From an uncultured Mucilaginibacter sp. (GTDB lineage Bacteria; Bacteroidota; Bacteroidia; Sphingobacteriales; Sphingobacteriaceae), in assembly GCF_946479965.1 (NCBI RefSeq), contig NZ_CAMLHX010000013.1, positions 25,078 to 89,077 of the forward strand: 64,000 nucleotides of DNA. Reading direction: 5' to 3'. Below, piece by piece: positions 1 to 8,943 of the stretch. Below the pieces are notes generated by a model. The model was not told the origin of the DNA, made no database searches, and saw only the letters and a list, made by a program, of their open reading frames with translations. The position numbers and the translations under genes are program-made. Position 1 is the first letter of the stretch. Every line of letters begins with the position of its first letter.

Positions 1-3000
1 CACATAGCTGGATGTTGTAGCCCCATCAATTATTTTATCATCCTTTATCCATTGAAAGGTATACCGGTTACCTGCTGCCGTATTTAAGGTGGTGTTGCCT
101 CCTTTTTCAATTATTTTGGTACTCCCGGTAATTTCCGGAACAGGGAAAATCTGCAGTCCATTTATCGTGCCTGTACCATAACTATTGGTAACCTTAATAG
201 CGCCCGATATGGTGCCAGGTGCTACCAAAGCTGTTAAAACAGACGATGACAGAATATTGAATTTGGCCGCTTTAACATCGCCAAAGCTCACATCTGTAAC
301 ATTATTAAAGTTTATGCCCGTTAACGTTACTGTGGTGCCTACCTGAGCAACAGGAGGCGAGAACGCAGTAATAACCGGTGCCAGGGTGGTTACAAACGAA
401 TATTGGTCGCCATAGGTTGTAGCCCCATTGCTAACGGCTGCTATGCGATAATAATAAGTTGTGCCCGATTTTAAATTGGTTAACACAGCAGAATGTAATG
501 CTGAGCCGCTCCCTGCGGCAATTGACATTTCCTGGCTTTTAAACGGGTTTACCAACGAGCTAACATCACTATACTCAAAATAGACTATCGCATCGTTCCC
601 ATTGTCGTCAACCGAGCCATTTAAAGTAGCCCCTGCCAAGGTAATATTAGTGGGTTTTAACGTTGTTACCACCGGCGTGGACCTAAACATACTGAAATAT
701 CCGGTTGCACTGGCAGCACGGCCGCTTGAGAGTAATGTGTGGGCATCGGCACTCATCCCTATGTTATACCCTAAATAGGTGGGATAGAAGCTTTTTGAAA
801 TATTTTTATCTACTAGTTTCCAAACAGAATCTTTCAGTTTGAAAGTGTAAATTACTCCGTCATTAAAATCAGTTGAGTTGCCGCCTATAATAATTGTACT
901 TGCATCGGCAGAGATAGCCAGGCCGAACGTTAGATCTACTGCGCGATTATCGTCATAAAACGATAAGGGACCTCCGTACTGCTTCCAGCTATCACCCGTA
1001 CGTTTAAATACGGATGCAAGGTCGTTGCTACCGCCCGAGTACCATGAATCACCAACAGAAACCAGTGTGTTTCCATCGGCGCTTAAAGCCAGCGAAGTAC
1101 CCTGCGACTGATACGGCCCGCCGTTGACCCCCCTGAACTTTTGCCCCTGTTGTTGCCAAACCCCATTGCTGTTTTTCTTAAAAACCCAAATTGAGCCGGC
1201 GTAATTATTATCGTTATATTTTGCAAAGGCCGCGGTATTGCCGTCGGCGCTTATTGTAACGGTTGTTCCATCGTAAGGTTCAGTACTATCAGTAGCCGAT
1301 AAACGAACGCCTTGCGTTGACCATACATCGCCCTCCCTTGTAAATATCATAGCTCCTCCACTAGTTGATACGATCATGCTGTTTCCGTCAGCACTTAATA
1401 CCGCGTATGCTAACCACGTACCGTCTATCGCCGGAACTGTTAATGAAGCCTGTTGCGACCATGTTTCGCCGTTGCGCACATAAACCACAATCTGATTTCC
1501 ATTTTTGCCTACAAGCGTGTTTCCGTCGGCACTTAAGGCGCATGGCCTTTGGGTAGACATTGTTGGTATATTGCTTTGTTTTACCCAGGCATTTCCCTGT
1601 AGCTTATAAACCCACATTTCTGTCTTTTCAGTGGGGCCTGAAGTTTCTAATTGTATCACGGCGGTGCTACCATCGGCACTGATGTTGACAAGTGTTTCGT
1701 TGATAAGATAAGTCGGCGGCGTATAAGAGCCAACGAGATGCGTTGTAGCGCTGGTTTTAGTGGGGTAGGATGTAGTTGCGGGAGTAAATGATCCGCCCGA
1801 AACAGTGCCGGTAGAAGTGGTTACCTGTACATTGCCTTTTGTTGCGCCCGGCATAACCATGCAGGTTAACAAATTGTTTGTTTTTGATACGATGGTAGCG
1901 TCTACACCGCCAATGAGCACCGAAAGTGCACCTGTTAGGTATTGACCATTTATAGTAACAATTGTGCCCGGCGGCCCGGCAGCCGGGCTAACCGACGTGA
2001 TAACAGGTGGAGCGCTTTCTGTTATGAATTTCTTAATATCGCCACGAACGGTATCAACACCTATGGCATTTATACGAAAGTAATATACCTGGCCCCGTGT
2101 TAAACCCGTTAGTGTTGATGAAAAGTTTACGGAACCGTCGGCGGCCGCAACCGTATTTTTCCCACTTATTGAAGCGATTTTTGCATTGCTTAAACCGGCC
2201 GATGTGCTGTATTCAAAGGCTACTGATGCCGAGGCCCCGTTAGCATTCACTGTTCCCTTTAAAACGGCCCCGGTATTGGTAACATCTGTTGGTACAAGGG
2301 TAGTGGCAAGCGGCAAAGGGGTTTGTTTGTATAACCATACGGCCCCTTGGCTTGCGTTGTCAAAGTGATTGCCTTTAACTATGATATTGCCATCAGAACT
2401 CATAGCTAAGGCATTTCCGGTAGAGACGGCATTTGTTAAACCCGCGGGTAAAAGAGGATTAGCTTGTTGCACGTATTGGCCACTTACTAATTTATACGTA
2501 ATAAGCTGTTCGGTAGCATTGCTTTTTTTTGTTCCGGATATAACAAGTATTCCGGCATCGGTACGCATGGCTATCAGGTTTCCAAATAAATTGCTCTCAT
2601 TTTCACCCGTTGGGGATTTAATCCCCGAAAGAAAATCAGGACTATAGGAATTGTATTGCGATTTATATATCCATGCCGACCCTTTATCCTGATTGTCATT
2701 GGGAGCGCTTATTAAGCATGTATTTCCATCGGCACTTATGGCCACCGAGCTGCCAAAATGAGCTGCCCCGGTAAGGCCTTTAGGTTCAATTTGATAGGCC
2801 TGTGCCCAGGTGCCATTGGTTGTCTTATAAACAAAAGCAGTACCTGTACCGCTATTGTGAAGCGGCGAACCAATCAATATGGTGTTACCAGCCGCGTTTA
2901 CTGCAATTGTGTTATTGGATGTAAATCCATATTGAAATGAAAACCGGGCTGTTTCTTTCCAAGTACCGTTTACGCGGTTAAAAATCCAAACAATGCCGTT

Positions 3001-5007
3001 ACTTAATGTCTGATTAGTGCCACCTACCACTAAGGTATTCCCATTGCCGCTAAGTGCAACGCACCGGCCCTGGCCAAATTTGAATCTGCTCTCGGTAAAA
3101 ACCAGCTTTTTTCCTTGCTGTGTCCAGCTCGTTCCGTTCCGGGTATACACCCAAACAGCGCCGGTGCCGTCGTTATCATTATTGCCTCCAACAGCCGCTG
3201 TATTTCCATCGGCGCTTATTGCTACCGCGATGCCCTGACCCGCAGCACCAATTGCCCCTGTTCCAATCAGTTTTGTGCCTTGCTGTACCCACTTATCATT
3301 TTCTCTTAAATATACCCATGCTGCGCCTGCATTACTGTTATCGGTATTGCCACCAACAATGGCAGTATTGCCATCAGCACTAACCGCAGCGGCAAACCCG
3401 TAATTTGCTGCGCCAGCGCTGCCTGCACCCGTTAACTTGCTGCCCATAGCAGCAAACGATGCCGAGAAAGGGGCGTGATCAAAGTTTTTGGCTGCAACAG
3501 AAGTGCCCCCTAAGGTTGTTACGCTGATTGAACCTGTGCCCAATTGTGGTAAGGCTATTGCAACAATTTCGGTATTTGAATTGGATATTACGAGCGCTTT
3601 CGCGCCACCTATATATACCTCTGATGCATTGACCAGATCGGTTCCCTTTATGGTTACCAGCGTACCCGGCGAAACATTTTGCGGACTGAAAGAGGAAATC
3701 ACAGGTGGATTTTTATTGGCAACCGTAGCTATATTTAAAATGTATGAACCGCTACCCGACGCATTGTAAGCAGTAACTCTGTAATCTGTTGCCGGTGTTA
3801 CAACTGTAGCCGCGCCGCTTATAGCACCGGTAAATGGGTTAAAATCCATACCCACAGGCAGTGGTTTATTTATGGCATAACCTGTTATTACTATTTTTCT
3901 GATGAGGTTATTGTAAACATCAGCTACAAACAAATTTCCTTTGCCGTCCTGCGCCATGCCTTTAGGCAATATTAAGCCTGCTTCTTTTCCAATTCCATCG
4001 TCGCTGCCGGCCATCGTAAAATAGTCGACTTTTTTTCCTGCTACCTCGTTGACTTCGCCCTGCGGCGATAGTACATAAATACTGTTATCCGAGGTAAAAT
4101 AAATATCGCCGGAAGGACTGATACTTAAACTGGCTGGTCCGCCGGTAGTTGAAAAGAAGGACCCAGGTGCTATAGTTGTTACTGTACCGTCAGGCGTGAT
4201 TTTGCGGAGACTCCAATTATCACAGACAAATATATTTCCGGCCCGGTCTGTAGTTAGATAACCAGGCTGATAAAATGAAGCAGAGGCTCCTACACCGTCG
4301 ATTGATACTTGCTTGCTTGCTTTGTTACCGGCCAGGGTGGTTACCACACCCTGCGGCGAAATCTTTCTTACAACCGGCGCGCTAAATTCACTAACATAAA
4401 TATTTCCTGCAGCATCAAGAGCTATGCTGCGTGGATGACCAATTGAGGCCCCAGTGCCGGTACCATCTTTTGAAGCGTAATCACCATCCCCTGCCAGGGT
4501 AGTTACCACGGCCAGCGGTGTTACCTTCCGTATCCGATTGTTTAACATGTCGGCCACATACAGGTTGTCTGCGGCGTCGATAGCCAAAGCAATCGGGTGG
4601 TAAAAATTTGCTGAAGTGCCGGTTCCGTCTTTAAAACCCTCCGTTCCGCCGGCGAATGTCTCTACCATGCCGGTGGGTGTTATCTTTCTTATCCGGTTGT
4701 TTAACTGGTCGGCAACAAAAATGTTCCCTTTTGAATCTATCGCTATCCCCTCAGCCTGATTAAAACTGGCTGCAGATCCATTCCCGTCGGCATAGCCGGC
4801 TGTGCCATTGCCCGCGACTGTTGTTACCTGCCCGAAGTGGGTTGCCGGTACCGAGCCACCCGTGTTAACAGGAGTTAATGGGCTGATATTTATGCCGGTA
4901 GTATAGGTTTTAGCGTTGCCGGCGTAACTTATAACAGGTGTCTGCGCATATGAGCCTATAGCGATAAAAAGCAGCCCATGGAGAAAAAGTAATATTTGGG
5001 ATCTCAT
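1..5007 (-). CDS. Giant modular secreted/surface protein (NHL, propeller, FN3, IPT/TIG, Ig-like), 3' end outside window
   Basis: The frame is open for 1669 codons from the ATG at 5007 to the window edge, so the C-terminus is missing. Residues 1-26 are a signal peptide (hydrophobic stretch ending SYAQ). Modules seen in order: about six NHL-type repeats (~40-370, pattern GxxxxPxGIAxDxxGNIFVAD..N.RIRKI), a putative Ig-like domain (~372-430), IPT/TIG (~433-500), propeller-like repeats built on ALSADGNTAxVGG (~510-890), an FN3-like domain (~895-990), IPT/TIG (~1000-1080), a second SADGNT propeller (~1100-1440), FN3-like (~1443-1540), IPT/TIG (~1545-1620) and the start of an Ig-like domain. The propeller-FN3-IPT block is thus duplicated. 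The architecture is that of an extracellular adhesin or binding protein. A gliding/T9SS sorting signal, if any, would lie beyond the edge. Ligand unknown. Confidence 0.85.
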   Translation of the reverse strand, partial: MRSQILLFLHGLLFIAIGSYAQTPVISYAGNAKTYTTGINISPLTPVNTGGSVPATHFGQVTTVAGNGTAGYADGNGSAASFNQAEGIAIDSKGNIFVADQLNNRIRKITPTGMVETFAGGTEGFKDGTGTSANFYHPIALAIDAADNLYVADMLNNRIRKVTPLAVVTTLAGDGDYASKDGTGTGASIGHPRSIALDAAGNIYVSEFSAPVVRKISPQGVVTTLAGNKASKQVSIDGVGASASFYQPGYLTTDRAGNIFVCDNWSLRKITPDGTVTTIAPGSFFSTTGGPASLSISPSGDIYFTSDNSIYVLSPQGEVNEVAGKKVDYFTMAGSDDGIGKEAGLILPKGMAQDGKGNLFVADVYNNLIRKIVITGYAINKPLPVGMDFNPFTGAISGAATVVTPATDYRVTAYNASGSGSYILNIATVANKNPPVISSFSPQNVSPGTLVTIKGTDLVNASEVYIGGAKALVISNSNTEIVAIALPQLGTGSISVTTLGGTSVAAKNFDHAPFSASFAAMGSKLTGAGSAGAANYGFAAAVSADGNTAIVGGNTDNSNAGAAWVYLRENDKWVQQGTKLIGTGAIGAAGQGIAVAISADGNTAAVGGNNDNDGTGAVWVYTRNGTSWTQQGKKLVFTESRFKFGQGRCVALSGNGNTLVVGGTNQTLSNGIVWIFNRVNGTWKETARFSFQYGFTSNNTIAVNAAGNTILIGSPLHNSGTGTAFVYKTTNGTWAQAYQIEPKGLTGAAHFGSSVAISADGNTCLISAPNDNQDKGSAWIYKSQYNSYSPDFLSGIKSPTGENESNLFGNLIAMRTDAGILVISGTKKSNATEQLITYKLVSGQYVQQANPLLPAGLTNAVSTGNALAMSSDGNIIVKGNHFDNASQGAVWLYKQTPLPLATTLVPTDVTNTGAVLKGTVNANGASASVAFEYSTSAGLSNAKIASISGKNTVAAADGSVNFSSTLTGLTRGQVYYFRINAIGVDTVRGDIKKFITESAPPVITSVSPAAGPPGTIVTINGQYLTGALSVLIGGVDATIVSKTNNLLTCMVMPGATKGNVQVTTSTGTVSGGSFTPATTSYPTKTSATTHLVGSYTPPTYLINETLVNISADGSTAVIQLETSGPTEKTEMWVYKLQGNAWVKQSNIPTMSTQRPCALSADGNTLVGKNGNQIVVYVRNGETWSQQASLTVPAIDGTWLAYAVLSADGNSMIVSTSGGAMIFTREGDVWSTQGVRLSATDSTEPYDGTTVTISADGNTAAFAKYNDNNYAGSIWVFKKNSNGVWQQQGQKFRGVNGGPYQSQGTSLALSADGNTLVSVGDSWYSGGSNDLASVFKRTGDSWKQYGGPLSFYDDNRAVDLTFGLAISADASTIIIGGNSTDFNDGVIYTFKLKDSVWKLVDKNISKSFYPTYLGYNIGMSADAHTLLSSGRAASATGYFSMFRSTPVVTTLKPTNITLAGATLNGSVDDNGNDAIVYFEYSDVSSLVNPFKSQEMSIAAGSGSALHSAVLTNLKSGTTYYYRIAAVSNGATTYGDQYSFVTTLAPVITAFSPPVAQVGTTVTLTGINFNNVTDVSFGDVKAAKFNILSSSVLTALVAPGTISGAIKVTNSYGTGTINGLQIFPVPEITGSTKIIEKGGNTTLNTAAGNRYTFQWIKDDKIIDGATTSSYV

Positions 5008-5058
5008 TGTGATAAAGTATCAAAAGCCTTGGCTAATTAAAGGGCAGGGCACCTACTA

Positions 5059-5088
5059 AATTACGATTTTTTTACGAGAGTCGTAATT
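5059..5088. other. Inverted repeat in the 5008-5304 intergenic gap
   Basis: AATTACGA (5059-5066) pairs perfectly with TCGTAATT (5081-5088) across a 14-nt loop, about 50 nt upstream of the giant adhesin start. It could be an operator or a 5'-UTR hairpin for that gene. Nothing else was recognised in 5008-5304: no ORF with plausible coding content and no clear -7 box. Confidence 0.3.
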
Positions 5089-5304
5089 ATTGGGCCTTGG
5101 TTATTGTTTTTTGATCGCGTGGATAAACAACTTCTTCTGTGCTAATCGGAATTACATCAAAGTGTGAACCAAGAGGTGCGATTGCCAATTACTTGACGGG
5201 TTCCGGGCAAAATAAAAACTTTGTGAACGGATGAGGAGACGCTGGCGTTGATGAGAGATAAAACTGCCCGCCGTGCAGGAGGCTGACGATCTTATTTTGG
5301 ATTC

Positions 5305-6111
5305 TCAAAGAGTTAACCAACTTTCTGGTAGCAAATCATTCGTATTAGCGTTTCGATTCTTGAACCACTTTGCCGGGGCAATTATTTGCTTATCGGGGTA
5401 TTGGCATAACCAAGCCGACCACCAGCTGAAAGTGCTGTTAGCGATGATGTGGTGTTTACACTGCCGCATCAGGTAAAAATCCTCAATAGGCGTTTTGGAA
5501 TAATTACCACTGACGAAAGTGTGGTCGAAATCATTCAACTTTAAGTTTTCGATTACCCAATCTATATCGTCAGAGAAAATATAAAATTGCAGATTCCTAT
5601 ATTTCTGTTTCAACAAATCCATCGCTTTGTAATAGTAATCAACGGGCAATATTCCCATCATTGTGTGAATCGCATAGTCCGTTCGTCTAATATGCAAATT
5701 GACCGACTCGAATTTATCAAAGGCTAGATCGTCAACTTTTAGGTGTTCAAGGTATTGCGGTTTAATTCGGAATCTTTTCCGGATCTCGGGTGCGATGTTT
5801 TTAAAATATTTCTCCGTTTGCCAACATCCGGTTAAGTAGGTAAAGTTGGGCTTGTCAAAAAAAGTCTTATCGAAATGAAAAAAAGGCTCGATGTAAAGAT
5901 TAAAGCAAACCTCGTCATCAGTATCGGTTGCAATCTCAGTCTTGATATCATCTATTTCAAAATAATTTAGACAAAACTCTCGGTGGTCGTCTTCATCATA
6001 GCTGGAGGTGTCCAATATCAAAGGCACATTATGGTGCCTTGCCAGACTAAGTCCTGCCGCATACTGAAACAATTGGTTACCCAATCCCCATTTAATTTCT
6101 GAAATTATCAT
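5305..6111 (-). CDS. GT11 family glycosyltransferase (alpha-1,2-fucosyltransferase-like)
   Basis: 268 aa. The N-terminal motif GLGNQLFQYAAG (residues ~9-20) and the central NLHIRRTDY motif (the HxRRxDY signature that binds GDP-fucose) are diagnostic of family GT11, as is the C-terminal NSTFSWWSAWL. No signal peptide; a soluble cytoplasmic enzyme expected to transfer fucose from GDP-fucose. It is transcribed divergently from the GT61 gene at 6217, with a 105-bp shared upstream region. It could serve surface polysaccharide synthesis, or decorate the peptides made by the neighbouring locus; the sequence does not decide. Confidence 0.88.
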   Translation of the reverse strand: MIISEIKWGLGNQLFQYAAGLSLARHHNVPLILDTSSYDEDDHREFCLNYFEIDDIKTEIATDTDDEVCFNLYIEPFFHFDKTFFDKPNFTYLTGCWQTEKYFKNIAPEIRKRFRIKPQYLEHLKVDDLAFDKFESVNLHIRRTDYAIHTMMGILPVDYYYKAMDLLKQKYRNLQFYIFSDDIDWVIENLKLNDFDHTFVSGNYSKTPIEDFYLMRQCKHHIIANSTFSWWSAWLCQYPDKQIIAPAKWFKNRNANTNDLLPESWLTL

Positions 6112-6216
6112 ATGGCCGTCTAATATAATAAAGTCTAAGTTGATGCAGAATTACAGTTTGTTTTTGAAAATAAAAATTCCAATTATTACATATCTAAAGG
6201 ACCTATCACCAAACCT

Positions 6217-7263
6217 ATGAAGAAAATAATAAAAGTATCTCCTCCGGTGAACCTATCAGAAGGCGATAATTTATTGTTTAACCATCACCTGTCATATCCT
6301 CTTCCTAATCTTAAAGTTAAATATTTGAAAGGGCCATTGGTAACAGCATCCGGACTTGTTTGTGGGCGCAAAGGATTGATAAATGAATGTTATCATTACA
6401 CAATGCCCGGAGAGCACGATGAAAGACTCAATGAAGCTTCGCATTATTACCACGCGGTTAATGATGAGCCTGAAAAATTGATAACCCTGGACGACGACGA
6501 GACTTACTTGCTTGTGCATCATACATGGCATAACAACTACTATCATTGGATGTGTGAAACCTTATTGCGGGTTTGGATGGTAGCAGGGAAAACCGAAGAA
6601 ATGGTGCTTTTGTTGCCTGCTAAATCGGCCCTTTCGCATTTCGCCCTGCCTTCGCTTGAGCCTTTTATGTTTAAGAATGTTTTCCATATACCGCCCGGTC
6701 AGAGTGTGCTTGTAAGAACTTTATGTGTACCGCAGCACAAGCCGATAATGGCGGCCTATATTCCAGCAGCATTAAATGACCTGAGGAAAATATTGGTTGA
6801 TCATTTTAGCGCGAAAGCAGAATTGCCCCTAAATTTAAGTGACAGGGTTTATGTTAGCAGGCGAAAGTCTAGACGGCGAACGGTAATGAACGAGGACGAC
6901 GTAATTGAGGTTATGAAGGCTTATGGGTTCGACATTGTTTACAACGAAGAATATAGCTTTACTCAACAGGTTCTGCTGTACGCCAAAGTACGCCATCTGG
7001 TGAGTATACACGGTGCCGGGCTAACGAATATGATGTTTATGCCGCCCGAATCAGTGGTGTTTGAATTTCATAAACGCCAAACAAACGCAACAGATCAGCA
7101 CAGTCTGATTTTTTGGTATATGGCTGATGCGCTAGGTCACCGGTACTATCAACAAATGTGCGAGCCTGTTAACACGAGTGAGGATTTTTTTGAGGCAGAT
7201 ATGGTAGTGGATATATCTTTATTAAAACGAAATATGAAAGCCATATTTAGTGATGATCTATAA
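6217..7263 (+). CDS. GT61 family glycosyltransferase, copy 1
   Basis: 348 aa, DUF563/GT61 type. The C-terminal block IHGAGLTNMMFMPPESVVFEF (~res 265-285) is the family hallmark (HGAGLxN), and VYVSRRKSRRR matches the usual YxSR substrate-loop motif. No membrane segment. Paralogous along its whole length to the 348-aa protein at 19027 (shared VTAxGLVCGRKGLIxEC and WYMADALGH blocks), so two GT61 copies bracket the peptide/export genes. The next gene begins only 6 bp after its stop, so the two are co-transcribed. Donor and acceptor sugars are unknown. Confidence 0.88.
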   Translation: MKKIIKVSPPVNLSEGDNLLFNHHLSYPLPNLKVKYLKGPLVTASGLVCGRKGLINECYHYTMPGEHDERLNEASHYYHAVNDEPEKLITLDDDETYLLVHHTWHNNYYHWMCETLLRVWMVAGKTEEMVLLLPAKSALSHFALPSLEPFMFKNVFHIPPGQSVLVRTLCVPQHKPIMAAYIPAALNDLRKILVDHFSAKAELPLNLSDRVYVSRRKSRRRTVMNEDDVIEVMKAYGFDIVYNEEYSFTQQVLLYAKVRHLVSIHGAGLTNMMFMPPESVVFEFHKRQTNATDQHSLIFWYMADALGHRYYQQMCEPVNTSEDFFEADMVVDISLLKRNMKAIFSDDL

Positions 7264-7269
7264 TTAAAC

Positions 7270-8805
7270 ATGACCAAAATGAGCAATTGCTTAAAGTTGG
7301 AAGTTACTTTGCGGGATGACGACAATCAATTGAATATATACTTGCGCGATGGGGTTAAGCCATTGATAGAAGCGCTACGCTCAGAAAATGAGCTCATTCA
7401 TTTTGATCTTGCGCTTAACAGACATGAACGTTCATCTATTGTTGTTGGCTTATTGCTTAAAACTCTTTCTGTTGACGATTTATTAAAACGTGGTGATCTT
7501 CCGTTCAATAATTTATCAGGCGATCGCCGGAGCGAGGATCCCTTCGTCAAAGTCGGGCAAATAGCAGATTCTGACGATGTCGCGCCACGTAATGAACCTG
7601 ATGTTTCAATAACTAATGCAATATCTTGTGCTATGCTTGAAGCATTTTCACAAGAAGAGATGGATGATGATCTTGTTTTTACCTTCGGAATATATTTATT
7701 GTTTATCGCGTACACCAATTGCTCCGCTGTCTCACCTTCTGTAGCAGAAGCTGTTTACGAAAATTTTATGGCTGAAGTGCCGACGGGTACCCTCGCAACC
7801 GACCGGGTTTTTCAACGGGTAAAATATCATGTTATGAAACCTGCCCTTGAAGAGATAAGCCGGTCAAAAGATGACTATGCCATTTGGTTAAAAAATTTTA
7901 CTAATAATATTACTAAAGTTTTGGCCAGTGTGAAGAACGAGGCCGAAACTAAAACATTATTTATTACACTGAGTGACAGTTTAAAGTATCGGTTAGATTT
8001 GGATGAAACATATCATAACCTGCTTAATTATTTTGTTTTTCAGACACTGTCAAAGCCGGAACAAGATAGCGCATTTATGGCTGACGAGATTTTGAACCGA
8101 TCACCAGCTAAGACGGAGCCGAAAGGATCAAATTTTAGCAGAATCCCGCTACTTACCTATTATTCTCCGTCGCATAAATCTATGTTTGATGATTTTTTCT
8201 ACCCGTGTTATGAAAAACATTTAGCGAATGACTTTGAACTTGTTGTTTTGAATGGTGAACAATTGTGCGCCGGGCTGTTTGAGGAAGACAACTGGAATGA
8301 ACAAGTAAAAGAGAAGATAATATTTGTTAATGAATTTATTAACGCCACAGACAGCAAGTATGTGGTGTTCTCTGATGTCGACATTATCTTTTATAAGAAT
8401 ATATACAAAGAGTTGATGGAGGAGCTAAACGGCTATGATATGGGGTTTCAAAACGATAGTTTATATGGTTCATTTAACAATTTATGTTCAGGGTTTTATT
8501 GCTGCCGGGTTAACGCAAGCACAAAAGCCTTTTTTAAAAAGATGGTAGATGAGTATCAAGATGCACTGTCTGATCAGCAAAATCTCAACCTGTTGCTTCC
8601 AAAGGTGGAGGGATTGAGATATAAAGGATTGTCAAGCTTGTTTTATAATTTCTCACATGCTGATGGGCGGATCTGGTTCAGCAACGAAAGAATCGCATTT
8701 CCTCAACACCCCATTGCGATGTACCATGCGAATTATACAATTGGAACGACCAACAAGGAATTTTTACTGCAGACCTTTGTTGATTGGGACAATTTGTTTT
8801 TTTAA
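7270..8805 (+). CDS. SpaB_C/thiopeptide-type domain fused to a nucleotide-sugar glycosyltransferase
   Basis: 511 aa with two parts. The C-terminal half (~res 290-511) is a nucleotide-diphospho-sugar transferase, GT77/GT32-like, with the metal-binding DxD in YVVFSDVDIIFY and the downstream GFYCCRVNASTKAFF block. The N-terminal ~270 residues match, block for block, the stand-alone protein at 16233: LEVTL...N...L...I.P at the start, then EMDDDLVFTFGIYLLF against EIDDETILTFAFYLQI, and LLNYFVFQTL against MLNYFVIKSL. That domain resembles the thiopeptide-type bacteriocin biosynthesis (SpaB_C-like) fold. The fusion links sugar transfer to peptide modification and is the strongest sequence argument that the locus glycosylates its peptides. 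Domain boundary and donor are inferred. Confidence 0.75.
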   Translation: MTKMSNCLKLEVTLRDDDNQLNIYLRDGVKPLIEALRSENELIHFDLALNRHERSSIVVGLLLKTLSVDDLLKRGDLPFNNLSGDRRSEDPFVKVGQIADSDDVAPRNEPDVSITNAISCAMLEAFSQEEMDDDLVFTFGIYLLFIAYTNCSAVSPSVAEAVYENFMAEVPTGTLATDRVFQRVKYHVMKPALEEISRSKDDYAIWLKNFTNNITKVLASVKNEAETKTLFITLSDSLKYRLDLDETYHNLLNYFVFQTLSKPEQDSAFMADEILNRSPAKTEPKGSNFSRIPLLTYYSPSHKSMFDDFFYPCYEKHLANDFELVVLNGEQLCAGLFEEDNWNEQVKEKIIFVNEFINATDSKYVVFSDVDIIFYKNIYKELMEELNGYDMGFQNDSLYGSFNNLCSGFYCCRVNASTKAFFKKMVDEYQDALSDQQNLNLLLPKVEGLRYKGLSSLFYNFSHADGRIWFSNERIAFPQHPIAMYHANYTIGTTNKEFLLQTFVDWDNLFF

Positions 8806-8836
8806 GGGGAAACCTGGCGCCGACAGAGTTACTTAA

Positions 8837-8860
8837 AAAACTGACGAATTCGTCAGTTTT
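8837..8860 (+). terminator. Perfect-palindrome terminator after the GT operon
   Basis: AAAACTGACG-AATT-CGTCAGTTTT is a perfect 24-nt inverted repeat starting 32 bp after the glycosyltransferase stop. The right arm ends in four T, so it can work as an intrinsic terminator separating the GT61/GT77 pair from the VKOR gene. Confidence 0.65.
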
Positions 8861-8943
8861 AAAAAATAGTTCTTGCATGATAATTGTCTTTATAACTAAC
8901 TTGGGTATAACCAATTAAACTTAACCCTAAGTAACCTACCCTT

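Noticed and set aside
5273..5476. Short plus-strand frame over the fucosyltransferase 3' end
   Set aside because: It is a shadow of a strongly supported GT11 gene.
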